From contig NZ_LDRU01000082.1 in the NCBI RefSeq assembly GCF_001476285.1, positions 29,742-93,741 of the forward strand: 64,000 bases of DNA. Reading direction: 5' to 3'. This DNA comes from Microbacterium testaceum (GTDB lineage: Bacteria; Actinomycetota; Actinomycetes; Actinomycetales; Microbacteriaceae). The translations under genes were made by a program, and so were the position numbers. Below, one piece after another: positions 8,447 through 16,728 of the stretch. Every line of letters starts with the position of its first letter. Position 1 is the stretch's first letter. The notes below the pieces were generated by a model. It saw only the letters and a program-made list of their open reading frames with translations. It ran no database searches and had not been told where the DNA came from.

Positions 8447-8469
8447 TAACCTCGAAGAACGAAGAGATC

Positions 8470-9492
8470 ATGTCGAAGAAGACACCGCAGACACGCGCTG
8501 TGACGATGCAGGACGTGGCCCGCCACGCGGGCGTATCCCGCACCGCCGTATCGCTCGTGCTCAACGATCGCTTCGACGTGACGTTGGCGTCCGACACCCG
8601 CGAGCGGGTCATGAGCTCGGCGACGGAACTCGGCTACCGCCCCAACGCCGGCGCCCGGGCCCTCGCCCAGCAGCGCAGCGACTGGTACGGCCTCGTCACC
8701 GAGATCGTCACGGCACCGTTCGCGGTCGATGTGATCAAGGGTGCTCAAGATCGGGCGATGACCGACGACAAGTACCTGCTCATCGCCTCGACGGAGTCTG
8801 ATCCGGCCGCCGAGACGACCGCGATCGAACGGCTCCTGGAGCAGCGCGTGGAGGGCCTGATCTACGCGGCGACGTGGCATCGCGGCGTCTCGGTTCCCGA
8901 TATCGCGAGCGAGGTCCCCACCGTGCTGGTGAACTGCTTCGACCGCGACGGACGGTTCCCCTCCGTCGTGCCCGACGAGCGCGCCGGCGGATATCGGGCG
9001 ACTGCCCGCTTGCTCCGCGCCGGTCACCGACGCATCGGGTTCATCAACCTCGACCCCGGGATCCCGGCGGCCATCGGCCGCCGCCAGGGGTATCTCGCGG
9101 CTCTGGCCGACGCGGGGATCCCGGCTGACGAGCAGTGGCAGGTCACCGGCCACGCCACGGCCGACAGCGGGTTCGCGGCGGCCGAGGTGCTCCTCGATCT
9201 CGCCGATCCGCCGAGCGCGATCTTCTGCGCGAACGACCGGATGGCCATGGGAGCGTACGACGCCATCAAAGAACGGGGACTCCGCATCCCCGACGACATC
9301 GCCGTCATCGGCTTCGACAACCAGGAGCTCATCGCGGGGTACCTGAGGCCGGCGCTGACGACGGTTGCGTTGCCCTTCGAACAGATGGGCGCACGGGGCG
9401 TGGACATCCTCGCCGCCATCACCGCGGGAGAGCCGACCGTCACGAAAAGAGTGACGGTCGACTGCCCGCTCCTCGAACGCTCGTCGGTGTGA
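8470..9492 (+). CDS. LacI-family regulator 2 of the fructan locus
   Basis: A 340-aa LacI/GalR repressor: helix-turn-helix at about residues 13-35 (TMQDVARHAGVSRTAVSLVLN), hinge at GYRPNAGARALAQQ, and a ligand domain ending in FCANDRMAMGAYDAI and GFDNQELIAGYLRPALT. It is a paralogue of the gene at 4760. Its own promoter carries two operator boxes. It heads the transporter/hydrolase gene set in the same direction, and 68 bp separate it from the binding-protein gene with no terminator, so read-through is likely. The inducer is probably a fructose or fructan-derived oligosaccharide (inference). Confidence 0.88.
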   Translation: MSKKTPQTRAVTMQDVARHAGVSRTAVSLVLNDRFDVTLASDTRERVMSSATELGYRPNAGARALAQQRSDWYGLVTEIVTAPFAVDVIKGAQDRAMTDDKYLLIASTESDPAAETTAIERLLEQRVEGLIYAATWHRGVSVPDIASEVPTVLVNCFDRDGRFPSVVPDERAGGYRATARLLRAGHRRIGFINLDPGIPAAIGRRQGYLAALADAGIPADEQWQVTGHATADSGFAAAEVLLDLADPPSAIFCANDRMAMGAYDAIKERGLRIPDDIAVIGFDNQELIAGYLRPALTTVALPFEQMGARGVDILAAITAGEPTVTKRVTVDCPLLERSSV

Positions 9493-9560
9493 CGGGACAT
9501 CCCCGACGAGCAGGATTCTTCGGCTTCAACGCGGAAGAGAAGAAAGGAACAGCACCAATC

Positions 9561-11228
9561 ATGGCACTACACCGGAGAAAGACGGCCCTCTTCGCCGCCG
9601 TCGCGGCAGCGGGAGCTCTTCTGCTGTCGGGCTGCACCGCGGGTGGCGGCCAGTCGGCCGCCGACCTCGACGGCACGCAGCTGCTGACGATCCCTCGCGA
9701 GGACATGGGCACGTTCGATCAGAACTTCAACCCGTTCTCGAACCCCGACTTCCCGATGACGCAGGTCGCGATCTACGAGTCGATGCTCGTGTTCAACCCC
9801 GCCGACGGCACGACGACGCCGTGGCTCGCGACCGACTGGGAGGCGGCCGACGACGGCAGTGGCCTCACCTTCCACCTGCGCGAGGGCGTGCAGTGGTCGG
9901 ACGGTGAACCCCTCGTCGCTCAGGACGTGGTGACGAGCTTCGCGCTGCAGAAGGAGATTCGCGGAGGATTCGACTACGTCGAGACGGTGACCGCCATCGA
10001 CGACCTCACCGTCGAGTTCGACTTCAACACGCCCTTCTCGCCCGCCCTGCTCGATGTCGGGCAGCAGATCATCGCACCCGCGCACATCTGGGCCGAACAG
10101 AGCGACGCCGCGAAGTTCACGAACCCCGACCCGGTCGGAACGGGGCCGTACACCGAGGTGACGAACTTCCAGGCGCAGTCGTTCGACCTGCTGAAGAACC
10201 CCCATTACTGGCAGCCCGACAAGCAGAAGATCGAAGGTGTACGGATGCTGGCGTTCGCCGGCAACGACGGTGCCAATCTGGCCGCCGCGAACGGCGACGT
10301 CGACTGGGCACCGCAGTTCATCCCCAATATCGAGCAGGCGTACGTCGCGAAGGACCCGGAGCACCGCTTCTTCTGGTTTCCCACGACCGGCTCGATGATC
10401 AGCTGGCAGTTCAACACGACGAAGGCGCCCTTCGACAACCCCGATGTGCGCAAGGCCCTGTCGATGGCCGTGGACCGCGACCAGGTCACCTCGATCGGCA
10501 TGCAGGGGTACACCATTCCCGCCGACTGCACCGGATTGTCGGGGGCGTACGACGCCTGGCGCGACAGCGACGTCGTGGACTCGTGCACCTGGACGAAGCG
10601 CGACCTGGACGCGGCGGGCGAGCTTCTGGATGCCGCCGGCATCACCCGCGGCGCGGATGGCACGCGCGTGCTTCCCGACGGCTCGCCGTTCGCCTTCGAC
10701 TTCTCGGTCGGGTCGACCTCGAGCGACTGGGTGTCGGTCGGCAACGTCATCTCGCAGAACCTCGCCGAGCTGGGCGTGACGGTGACCGTCGCGGCTCGGG
10801 ACTGGGCCGAGGTCAGCGCGAGCTACGAGAACGGCACGTTCGACTCCGGCATCGTGTGGAGCAACAACGCGCCGACGCCGTACCAGTTCTACCGGGGTGT
10901 CATGGCCACCGAGACGGTCAAGCCGGTGGGCGAGCAGACGTTCGAGAACTACCACCGGTACGGCAGCGCCGAGGCGGACGCTCTTCTCGCGCAGTTCGCG
11001 GCGACCTCTGACGAGGAGCAGCAGCGCTCGATCATGAATGAACTTCAGGCGCTGTTCGCCGAGGACATCCCGGTCGTCACGCTTTTCCCCGGTCCGGAGT
11101 TCGGCGCGGCCACCACGGCGCGCTTCACCGGCTGGCCGAATGCCGACAATCCGTACGCCAGCCTCGGGGCGGTGCGCGCCCGCAGCGCGGTGCTGATCCT
11201 CACCACTCTCGAGCCCGTCACGGGCTGA
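9561..11228 (+). CDS. ABC transporter substrate-binding lipoprotein, family 5 (DppA/OppA type)
   Basis: A 555-aa extracellular binding lipoprotein. The lipobox LLSGC puts the lipidated cysteine at residue 25. The family 5 fold is recognisable from LTFHLREGVQWSDGEPL at about residue 95 and the DNPDVRKALSMAVDRDQV segment in the middle. Family 5 proteins bind peptides, nickel or oligosaccharides. Here the flanking GH32 genes argue for a fructo-oligosaccharide or difructose anhydride. ATG 9561 is chosen because the signal sequence starts there; AAGGA lies 12 nt upstream. A strong hairpin follows the stop. Confidence 0.85.
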   Translation: MALHRRKTALFAAVAAAGALLLSGCTAGGGQSAADLDGTQLLTIPREDMGTFDQNFNPFSNPDFPMTQVAIYESMLVFNPADGTTTPWLATDWEAADDGSGLTFHLREGVQWSDGEPLVAQDVVTSFALQKEIRGGFDYVETVTAIDDLTVEFDFNTPFSPALLDVGQQIIAPAHIWAEQSDAAKFTNPDPVGTGPYTEVTNFQAQSFDLLKNPHYWQPDKQKIEGVRMLAFAGNDGANLAAANGDVDWAPQFIPNIEQAYVAKDPEHRFFWFPTTGSMISWQFNTTKAPFDNPDVRKALSMAVDRDQVTSIGMQGYTIPADCTGLSGAYDAWRDSDVVDSCTWTKRDLDAAGELLDAAGITRGADGTRVLPDGSPFAFDFSVGSTSSDWVSVGNVISQNLAELGVTVTVAARDWAEVSASYENGTFDSGIVWSNNAPTPYQFYRGVMATETVKPVGEQTFENYHRYGSAEADALLAQFAATSDEEQQRSIMNELQALFAEDIPVVTLFPGPEFGAATTARFTGWPNADNPYASLGAVRARSAVLILTTLEPVTG

Positions 11229-11236
11229 TGACCGGA

Positions 11237-11272
11237 CCGCTGCGCCGCCCGCACGGGCGGGCGGTGCAGCGG
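11237..11272 (+). promoter_or_regulatory. Intercistronic hairpin between binding protein and permease genes
   Basis: 16-nt arms 11237-11252 and 11257-11272 pair with one mismatch around a 4-nt loop. It lies 8 bp after the binding-protein stop and 22 bp before the first permease start. Such hairpins commonly stabilise the binding-protein mRNA or thin out transcription so that the binding protein is made in excess. That role is inferred from position. Confidence 0.6.
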
Positions 11273-11294
11273 CACCTCACGAGGAGAAACGATC

Positions 11295-12272
11295 ATGGGC
11301 TACATCCTTCGGCGCCTGGGCTTCTACCTGGTCGCCTTCTGGGTCTCTCTCACCCTGAACTTCCTGCTGCCGCGGCTCATGCCCGGCGACCCCGTGACCC
11401 GCATGGTCGCGCGACTGCAGGGCGCCATCCGTCCCGACCAGATCGAGGCGCTGCGGAGCTCGTTCGGTCTGGACGATGCGCCGCTCTGGGAGCAGTACTT
11501 CCGCTACATCGGACAGATCCTGTCCGGCGACTTCGGTTTTTCGATCTCGCGCTTCCCGACCCCGGTCACCGATGTGATCTCCGCGCAGATCGGATGGACG
11601 CTCCTGCTGGGTCTGACGTCGCTGCTGATCGCGGTCGTGATCGGCAACCTGCTCGGCATCGTCGCGGCGTGGCGCCGAGGCGGGGCCGTGGACTCCGTCC
11701 TTCCGCCGGTCCTCATCTTCATCGGCTCCTTCCCGTACTTCTGGCTCGCGATGGGTTTGCTCTACCTGTTCGGAGTCACCCTGGGGTGGTTGCCGCTGCG
11801 CCACGCCTTCTCGGTCGGCGCGACGCCGGAGTTCTCGTTCGCCTTCCTCGGTGATGTCGCGGTCCACCTGTTCCTGCCGGCCGCCTCGATCGTGCTCGTC
11901 TCGATCGGCGGCTGGATGCTCGGGATGCGAAACACGATGATCTCGACCAACGCCGAGGACTACATCACGATGGCGGAGGCCAAGGGGCTGCGTCGCAACC
12001 GGATCATGTTCGCCTACGCGGCCCGCAACGCGATGCTGCCGTCGGTGACCGCGTTCGGGATGTCGCTCGGGTTCATCGTCGGCGGGGCGCTGCTGACCGA
12101 GGTCGTCTTCGCCTATCCGGGCGTCGGCTACCAGTTGCTGTCGGCGGTGCAGAACCTCGACTACCCCCTCATGCAGGGCCTGTTCCTCACGATCACCACC
12201 GCCGTGCTGATCGCCAACTTCCTCGTGGACATCGTGTACGTGCGGCTCGACCCGCGCGTGCGCGTGAGCTGA
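11295..12272 (+). CDS. ABC transporter permease, DppB type
   Basis: A 325-aa inner-membrane permease with six predicted helices. It starts MGYILRRLGFYLVAFWVS and contains the large extracellular loop usual in DppB (LMPGDPVTRMVARLQG...) and an EAA-type loop around AEAKGLRRNRIMFAYAARNAMLP. It pairs with the next gene to form the channel. GAGGAG lies 9 nt before the ATG. It is translated with the other transporter genes and is presumably specific for the fructan-derived ligand. Confidence 0.88.
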   Translation: MGYILRRLGFYLVAFWVSLTLNFLLPRLMPGDPVTRMVARLQGAIRPDQIEALRSSFGLDDAPLWEQYFRYIGQILSGDFGFSISRFPTPVTDVISAQIGWTLLLGLTSLLIAVVIGNLLGIVAAWRRGGAVDSVLPPVLIFIGSFPYFWLAMGLLYLFGVTLGWLPLRHAFSVGATPEFSFAFLGDVAVHLFLPAASIVLVSIGGWMLGMRNTMISTNAEDYITMAEAKGLRRNRIMFAYAARNAMLPSVTAFGMSLGFIVGGALLTEVVFAYPGVGYQLLSAVQNLDYPLMQGLFLTITTAVLIANFLVDIVYVRLDPRVRVS

Positions 12273-12285
12273 TCGGAGCGTGACG

Positions 12286-13296
12286 ATGTCTCTCGCCCAA
12301 GACCCCCGTGCCATGGTCGAACTCGATCTCGGCGTCGCCGCCGACGCGGACACCCCGCCCGTCCGGCCACCCCGCGGGCGCGATGGCTTGCTGCGCGGGC
12401 TGCTGAGAAACGGCAAAGCCATCGCCGGCCTCGTGATCCTGGCGCTCTTCGTCGCCGTCGCCGTGCTCGCCCCGGTGCTGGCCCCGGGCGACCCCACGCT
12501 CATCCGGGGTCTGGGAGCGCAGCCCCCCTCGCTCGACCACCTGCTGGGGACGACCGCGAAGGGGCAGGACGTCCTGGCACTCAACGTCTGGGGAGCGCGG
12601 TCGTCTCTCTTCGTCGGTTTCACCGTCGGAGTCCTCGCCACTCTGGTGGGACTGCTGGTGGGTCTTGCCTCGGCCTACCTCGGCAAGAACGTCGACAATC
12701 TGCTCTCCCTCGTGACGAACGTGTTCCTCCTGCTGCCGGGCTTGCCGCTCCTGGTGATCCTGGCGGCCTTCCTCCCGCAGGGCATCGGCACCGTGATCAT
12801 CGTCCTGGTGATCACGGGATGGGCCGGATCCGCTCGCGTCCTGCGCTCGCAGGCGATGTCCATCCGCGGGAAGGACTTCGTCGCCGCCGCGCAGGTCACC
12901 GGTGAGTCGTCCGTGCGCATCATGTTCCGCGAGATGCTGCCCAACATGGCGTCGATCGTGATGAGCACGCTGCTCTCCTGCGTGATCTTCGGAATCGGCG
13001 CCCAGGCCGGTCTCGAGTTCCTGGGCCTCGGCGACATCTCGACCACGAGCTGGGGCACCAATCTGTACTGGGCGAGCAACGACGGAGCTCTGCTCACCGG
13101 CTCGTGGTGGGTGTTCGTGCCGCCCGGCGTCGCGATCGCGCTGGTCGCCTTCGCCCTCTCCCTGGTCAACTACGGCGTCGACGAGACGACCAACCCTCGT
13201 CTTCGCACTCCGCGTCGCCGCGTGTCGGCGACCGCTCCGACGCCGGTCGCCGACCTCCGCGTCGACCCCGCCATCGCGAAGGAGGACGCCCGATGA
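12286..13296 (+). CDS. ABC transporter permease, DppC type
   Basis: The second permease, 336 aa from ATG 12286, with an N-terminal cytoplasmic tail, six helices and the EAA loop (AAQVTGESSVRIMFREMLPNM). GGAG at 12275-12278 is 7 nt from ATG 12286 and only 1 nt from the in-frame GTG 12280, which favours the ATG. Its stop overlaps the first ATPase start by 4 bp, showing translational coupling. Confidence 0.87.
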   Translation: MSLAQDPRAMVELDLGVAADADTPPVRPPRGRDGLLRGLLRNGKAIAGLVILALFVAVAVLAPVLAPGDPTLIRGLGAQPPSLDHLLGTTAKGQDVLALNVWGARSSLFVGFTVGVLATLVGLLVGLASAYLGKNVDNLLSLVTNVFLLLPGLPLLVILAAFLPQGIGTVIIVLVITGWAGSARVLRSQAMSIRGKDFVAAAQVTGESSVRIMFREMLPNMASIVMSTLLSCVIFGIGAQAGLEFLGLGDISTTSWGTNLYWASNDGALLTGSWWVFVPPGVAIALVAFALSLVNYGVDETTNPRLRTPRRRVSATAPTPVADLRVDPAIAKEDAR

Positions 13297-14210
13297 GCGC
13301 CGCACTGTTGGAGGTCGAGGACCTCTCCGTCGAATACGTCACCGATTCCCGGACGGTCCGCGCGGTCGATCGCGTCTCCTTCACGGTGGGCGAGGGCGAG
13401 GTGTTCGGCCTCGCGGGTGAATCAGGTTGCGGAAAGTCCACGATCGCCAACGCGATCCTGCGTCTCCTCCGCGACCCGGCGATCATCGCGGGCGGATCGA
13501 TCCGCTTCCGGGGGACCGACGTGCTGGCGTTGACCGCCGGGGAACTCCGCGCGTTCCGGTGGCGCCAAGTCGCCATGGTGTTCCAGAGCGCGATGAACTC
13601 GCTCAATCCGGTCATGACGATCGGCGATCAGATCGCCGACATCTACACGACGCACGAGCGTGTCTCCAAACGCGAGGCCCTCCGCCGGGCGGCCGGCCTG
13701 CTCGATCTCGTGGGCATTCCGCACGATCGGCTCCGGTCCTACCCGCATCAACTCTCCGGCGGCATGCGGCAGCGAGTCGTGATCGCCATGGCGACCGCCC
13801 TGCGTCCGCTGCTGCTGATCATGGACGAGCCCACGACGGCGCTCGACGTCGTCGTGCAGCAGGAGATCATGGCCCAGATCAAGGACCTGCAACGCGAGCT
13901 CGGGTTCGCGATCCTCTTCATCACCCACGACATGTCGCTCATGGTCGAACTGAGCGACCGCATGGCGGTGATGTATGCAGGACGATTCGTTGAAACGGCA
14001 TCCGCTCTGTCGATTTTCGAGACGCCGCGCCATCCGTACACGAATGCGCTCATGAACGCGTTCCCTCCGATGACCGGTCCGCGCGTGCGCCTGCGCGGCC
14101 TGGGCGAAGGCATCCGCTTCACCGACATCCCCGACCTCGTTCCCGTCGGGCCCGACCACTGGGCGGCACCGACCTCGGTCGAGACGTCCCGAACGGAGGC
14201 GACCCGATGA
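13293..14210 (+). CDS. ABC transporter ATPase, DppD type
   Basis: A 305-aa ATPase: Walker A GESGCGKST at about residue 43, the Q-loop in MVFQSAMNSLNP, signature LSGGMRQR, Walker B LLIMDEPTTALD and switch His in ITHDMS. The oligopeptide-type C-terminal extension is present (FETPRHPYTNALMNAFP) but short and lacks the usual cysteine cluster. ATG 13293 follows AAGGAGG by 7 nt. It overlaps the DppC stop and the next ATPase start by 4 bp on both sides. Confidence 0.88.
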   Translation: MSAALLEVEDLSVEYVTDSRTVRAVDRVSFTVGEGEVFGLAGESGCGKSTIANAILRLLRDPAIIAGGSIRFRGTDVLALTAGELRAFRWRQVAMVFQSAMNSLNPVMTIGDQIADIYTTHERVSKREALRRAAGLLDLVGIPHDRLRSYPHQLSGGMRQRVVIAMATALRPLLLIMDEPTTALDVVVQQEIMAQIKDLQRELGFAILFITHDMSLMVELSDRMAVMYAGRFVETASALSIFETPRHPYTNALMNAFPPMTGPRVRLRGLGEGIRFTDIPDLVPVGPDHWAAPTSVETSRTEATR

Positions 14211-15238
14211 GCCCCCAGACTCCCGTGCTGTCGGTGCGCGGACTGACGAAGACGTTCCCGATCGGCGGGATGTTCTCGCGTCGACACGTGCGCGCGCTCG
14301 GCGGCGTCGACCTCGACATCGCCCCCGGCGAGATCGTGGCGCTGGTCGGCGAATCCGGCAGCGGCAAGTCGACCCTCGCGCGGTGTCTCGCGCGTCTCGA
14401 GCAGCCCTCCGGCGGCAGCTTCGCGTTCGAGGGGCGCGACGTCCTGAAGGCCGAGCCGCGACGAGCCAGCCGCGCGTACCGATCGGCGGTGCAGATGATC
14501 TTCCAGGATCCGTTCGGCTCGCTGAATCCCGTCCACCGGGTCTCCCACTTCCTCGAGCGGCCGTTGCAGCTGCACGACGCCGTCTCCGGGAGGGACGAGC
14601 TCGAACGCGCGAAGCGCCGGTTGATGCAGAAGGTCGACCTGCCCGCCGAACTCCTCCACCGATACCCGCATGAGTTGTCCGGCGGTCAGCGACAGCGGAT
14701 CGCGATCGCGCGTGCGCTCGCCGTGAATCCCCGCCTGATCCTGGCCGACGAGCCGACATCGATGCTGGACGTCTCGGTACGCATCGGCGTGCTGAACCTG
14801 ATGCGATCGCTGTGCGAGCAGCAGGACATCTCGATGCTCTACATCACCCACGACCTCGCGTCGGCGAGGTATCTCGCCGACCGCATCATCGTCATGTTCG
14901 CCGGCGAGTTTGTCGAAGGGGGCGAGGCCGCGGCCCTGCTGGCAGAGCCACGGCATCCGTACACCCGTCTACTCATCTCCGCCGTTCCCGACCCGCGTCG
15001 ACGCGGCGGCTTCGACCCCGTCGAACGTGCGCGGTTGCGTCACGAGGTCGTTCAAGCGACTTCTTGTGCCTTCCACGGCAGGGGAGAGACCACGTGCTCC
15101 GCCGAGACCGCGGTGTTCCATCGCGTGAGCGACGCGCCCGAGCACTGGGTGCGGTGCGGTCTGTACGCGCCGCCCTCGGACGCCCCCGGCACCGCCCTCG
15201 AACGACCCGACACGACGCAAGAAAGCCCCGCCGCATGA
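14207..15238 (+). CDS. ABC transporter ATPase, DppF type
   Basis: A 343-aa ATPase with Walker A GESGSGKST, Q-loop MIFQDPFGSLNP, signature LSGGQRQR, Walker B LILADEPTSMLD and His in ITHDLA. The C-terminal oligopeptide extension with cysteines (CAFHGRGETTC...RCGLY) is present, unlike in its partner. The final codons overlap the next GH32 gene (ATGA at 15235), so transporter and hydrolase are co-expressed. Confidence 0.88.
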   Translation: MSPQTPVLSVRGLTKTFPIGGMFSRRHVRALGGVDLDIAPGEIVALVGESGSGKSTLARCLARLEQPSGGSFAFEGRDVLKAEPRRASRAYRSAVQMIFQDPFGSLNPVHRVSHFLERPLQLHDAVSGRDELERAKRRLMQKVDLPAELLHRYPHELSGGQRQRIAIARALAVNPRLILADEPTSMLDVSVRIGVLNLMRSLCEQQDISMLYITHDLASARYLADRIIVMFAGEFVEGGEAAALLAEPRHPYTRLLISAVPDPRRRGGFDPVERARLRHEVVQATSCAFHGRGETTCSAETAVFHRVSDAPEHWVRCGLYAPPSDAPGTALERPDTTQESPAA

Positions 15239-16728
15239 CCATGACCTCTGGCCCCGCCCTCGTCTCCGCCGAACTCCTCGCGCTCGCCGCCGAAGACCCG
15301 CACCGCCCGGTGTTCCACTTCACCGCACCGGCGGGGTGGCTCAACGACCCGAATGGCCTCACCCAGCGCGGCGGCGAGTACCACCTCTTCTATCAGTTCA
15401 ACCCCGATGCTCCCGTGCACCATCGCATCCAGTGGGGCCACGCGGTGAGTACCGATCTCGTCACCTGGCGCGACGTCCCGGTCGCTCTCACTCCGACGGA
15501 AGGCCCCGACGTCGACGGCTGCTGGTCGGGCGTGCTGGTGTACGACGGCGACGTGCCGACCATCGTGTACTCGGGCAGACACGGCGACCGCGAGTTGCCG
15601 TGCATCGCGACAGGGTCCGACGATCTGCTCGTGTGGACCAAGGATGCCGGGAACCCCGTCATCGCGGCTCCCCCCGAGGGGTTGGAGGTCACCGCCTTCC
15701 GGGATCACTCCGTCTGGCGGGAGGGCGACGTCTGGCGCCAGTTGATCGGCTCCGGCATCCGGGGGCAGGGGGGAACGGCGTTCCTGTACGAGTCCCTCGA
15801 CCTGAGGAGCTGGACGTATCTCGGCCCCCTCCTCGTCGGCGACGGCGCCGGCTCCGATCCGGCCGCACCGGACTGGACCGGCACGATGTGGGAGTGCGTC
15901 GACCTGTTCGCCCTCGGCGACGCGGACTCCGCACACCGCGACATCCTGGTCTTCTCCGCCTGGAACGAGGGCATCACCCACCATCCGCTGTACTGGTCCG
16001 GTCGGTACGAGGGCGAGCGCTTCACACCGGCGGCGCTGCACCGGCTCGACCTGGGCGGGCGGTACTTCTACGCGCCGCAGTCGTTCCTCGACGAGTCGGG
16101 CCGGCGGGTGATGTTCGGCTGGCTGCAGGAGGGGCGATCGGATGCCGCGGCGGTCGCCGCCGGATGGTCGGGGGTGATGTCGCTGCCGCGGCTGGTGACG
16201 CCGGCGCCGGACGGATCGCTTCATCAGCGGCCGGCGCCCGAGGTAGATGCTCTGCGCGCGGCGGAGGTCGCCGACCGCGCACTGACCCTCGGGGCAGAAG
16301 AGACCGAGGTCGCTCGCGGAGACGAGCTCGACATCGAGGCGCGATTGACCATCCCGGAGGGCGGTGTGGTCGCGATCGTCGTGCGCGCGTCGGACGACGA
16401 CGCGGAACGCACGGTACTGCGGCTGCGTCGAACGGGCGACCGCGCAGAACTGAGCCTCGATCGTTCTCGATCGAGTCTGAATGGCGACGTCGATGTCACT
16501 CCGCGCTCGGGCGAGGTTCCCGTGGATGCCGAGGGTGCCGTGGAGGTCCGTGTGCTCGTCGACCATTCGGCGGTGGAGGTCTTCGCGGGCGGAGTCCCGC
16601 TCACGACCCGCGTCTATCCGACGCGTGCGGATGCCCTCGGCATCCGGCTGTCCGGCGAGGGGGTCGCCGTCCACCTCCGTGCGTGGTCGATGCGTTCCGT
16701 CGCACGCGGAGCCGAGGGTGCGGAGTGA
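15235..16728 (+). CDS. Cytoplasmic GH32 beta-fructofuranosidase
   Basis: A 497-aa glycoside hydrolase without signal peptide, so it acts on imported fructosides or sucrose. The classical motifs are WLNDPNG with nucleophile Asp38, FRDH with Asp157 and WECVD with acid/base Glu220. The proline of the usual FRDP motif is His158 here. A C-terminal beta-sandwich runs from about residue 350 (VLVDHSAVEVFAGG). ATG 15235 overlaps the preceding stop; ATG 15241 is also possible and neither has a strong ribosome binding site, which fits translational coupling. It differs in type from the two other GH32 enzymes here (DPNG versus DP-x-RP). Confidence 0.87.
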   Translation: MTMTSGPALVSAELLALAAEDPHRPVFHFTAPAGWLNDPNGLTQRGGEYHLFYQFNPDAPVHHRIQWGHAVSTDLVTWRDVPVALTPTEGPDVDGCWSGVLVYDGDVPTIVYSGRHGDRELPCIATGSDDLLVWTKDAGNPVIAAPPEGLEVTAFRDHSVWREGDVWRQLIGSGIRGQGGTAFLYESLDLRSWTYLGPLLVGDGAGSDPAAPDWTGTMWECVDLFALGDADSAHRDILVFSAWNEGITHHPLYWSGRYEGERFTPAALHRLDLGGRYFYAPQSFLDESGRRVMFGWLQEGRSDAAAVAAGWSGVMSLPRLVTPAPDGSLHQRPAPEVDALRAAEVADRALTLGAEETEVARGDELDIEARLTIPEGGVVAIVVRASDDDAERTVLRLRRTGDRAELSLDRSRSSLNGDVDVTPRSGEVPVDAEGAVEVRVLVDHSAVEVFAGGVPLTTRVYPTRADALGIRLSGEGVAVHLRAWSMRSVARGAEGAE

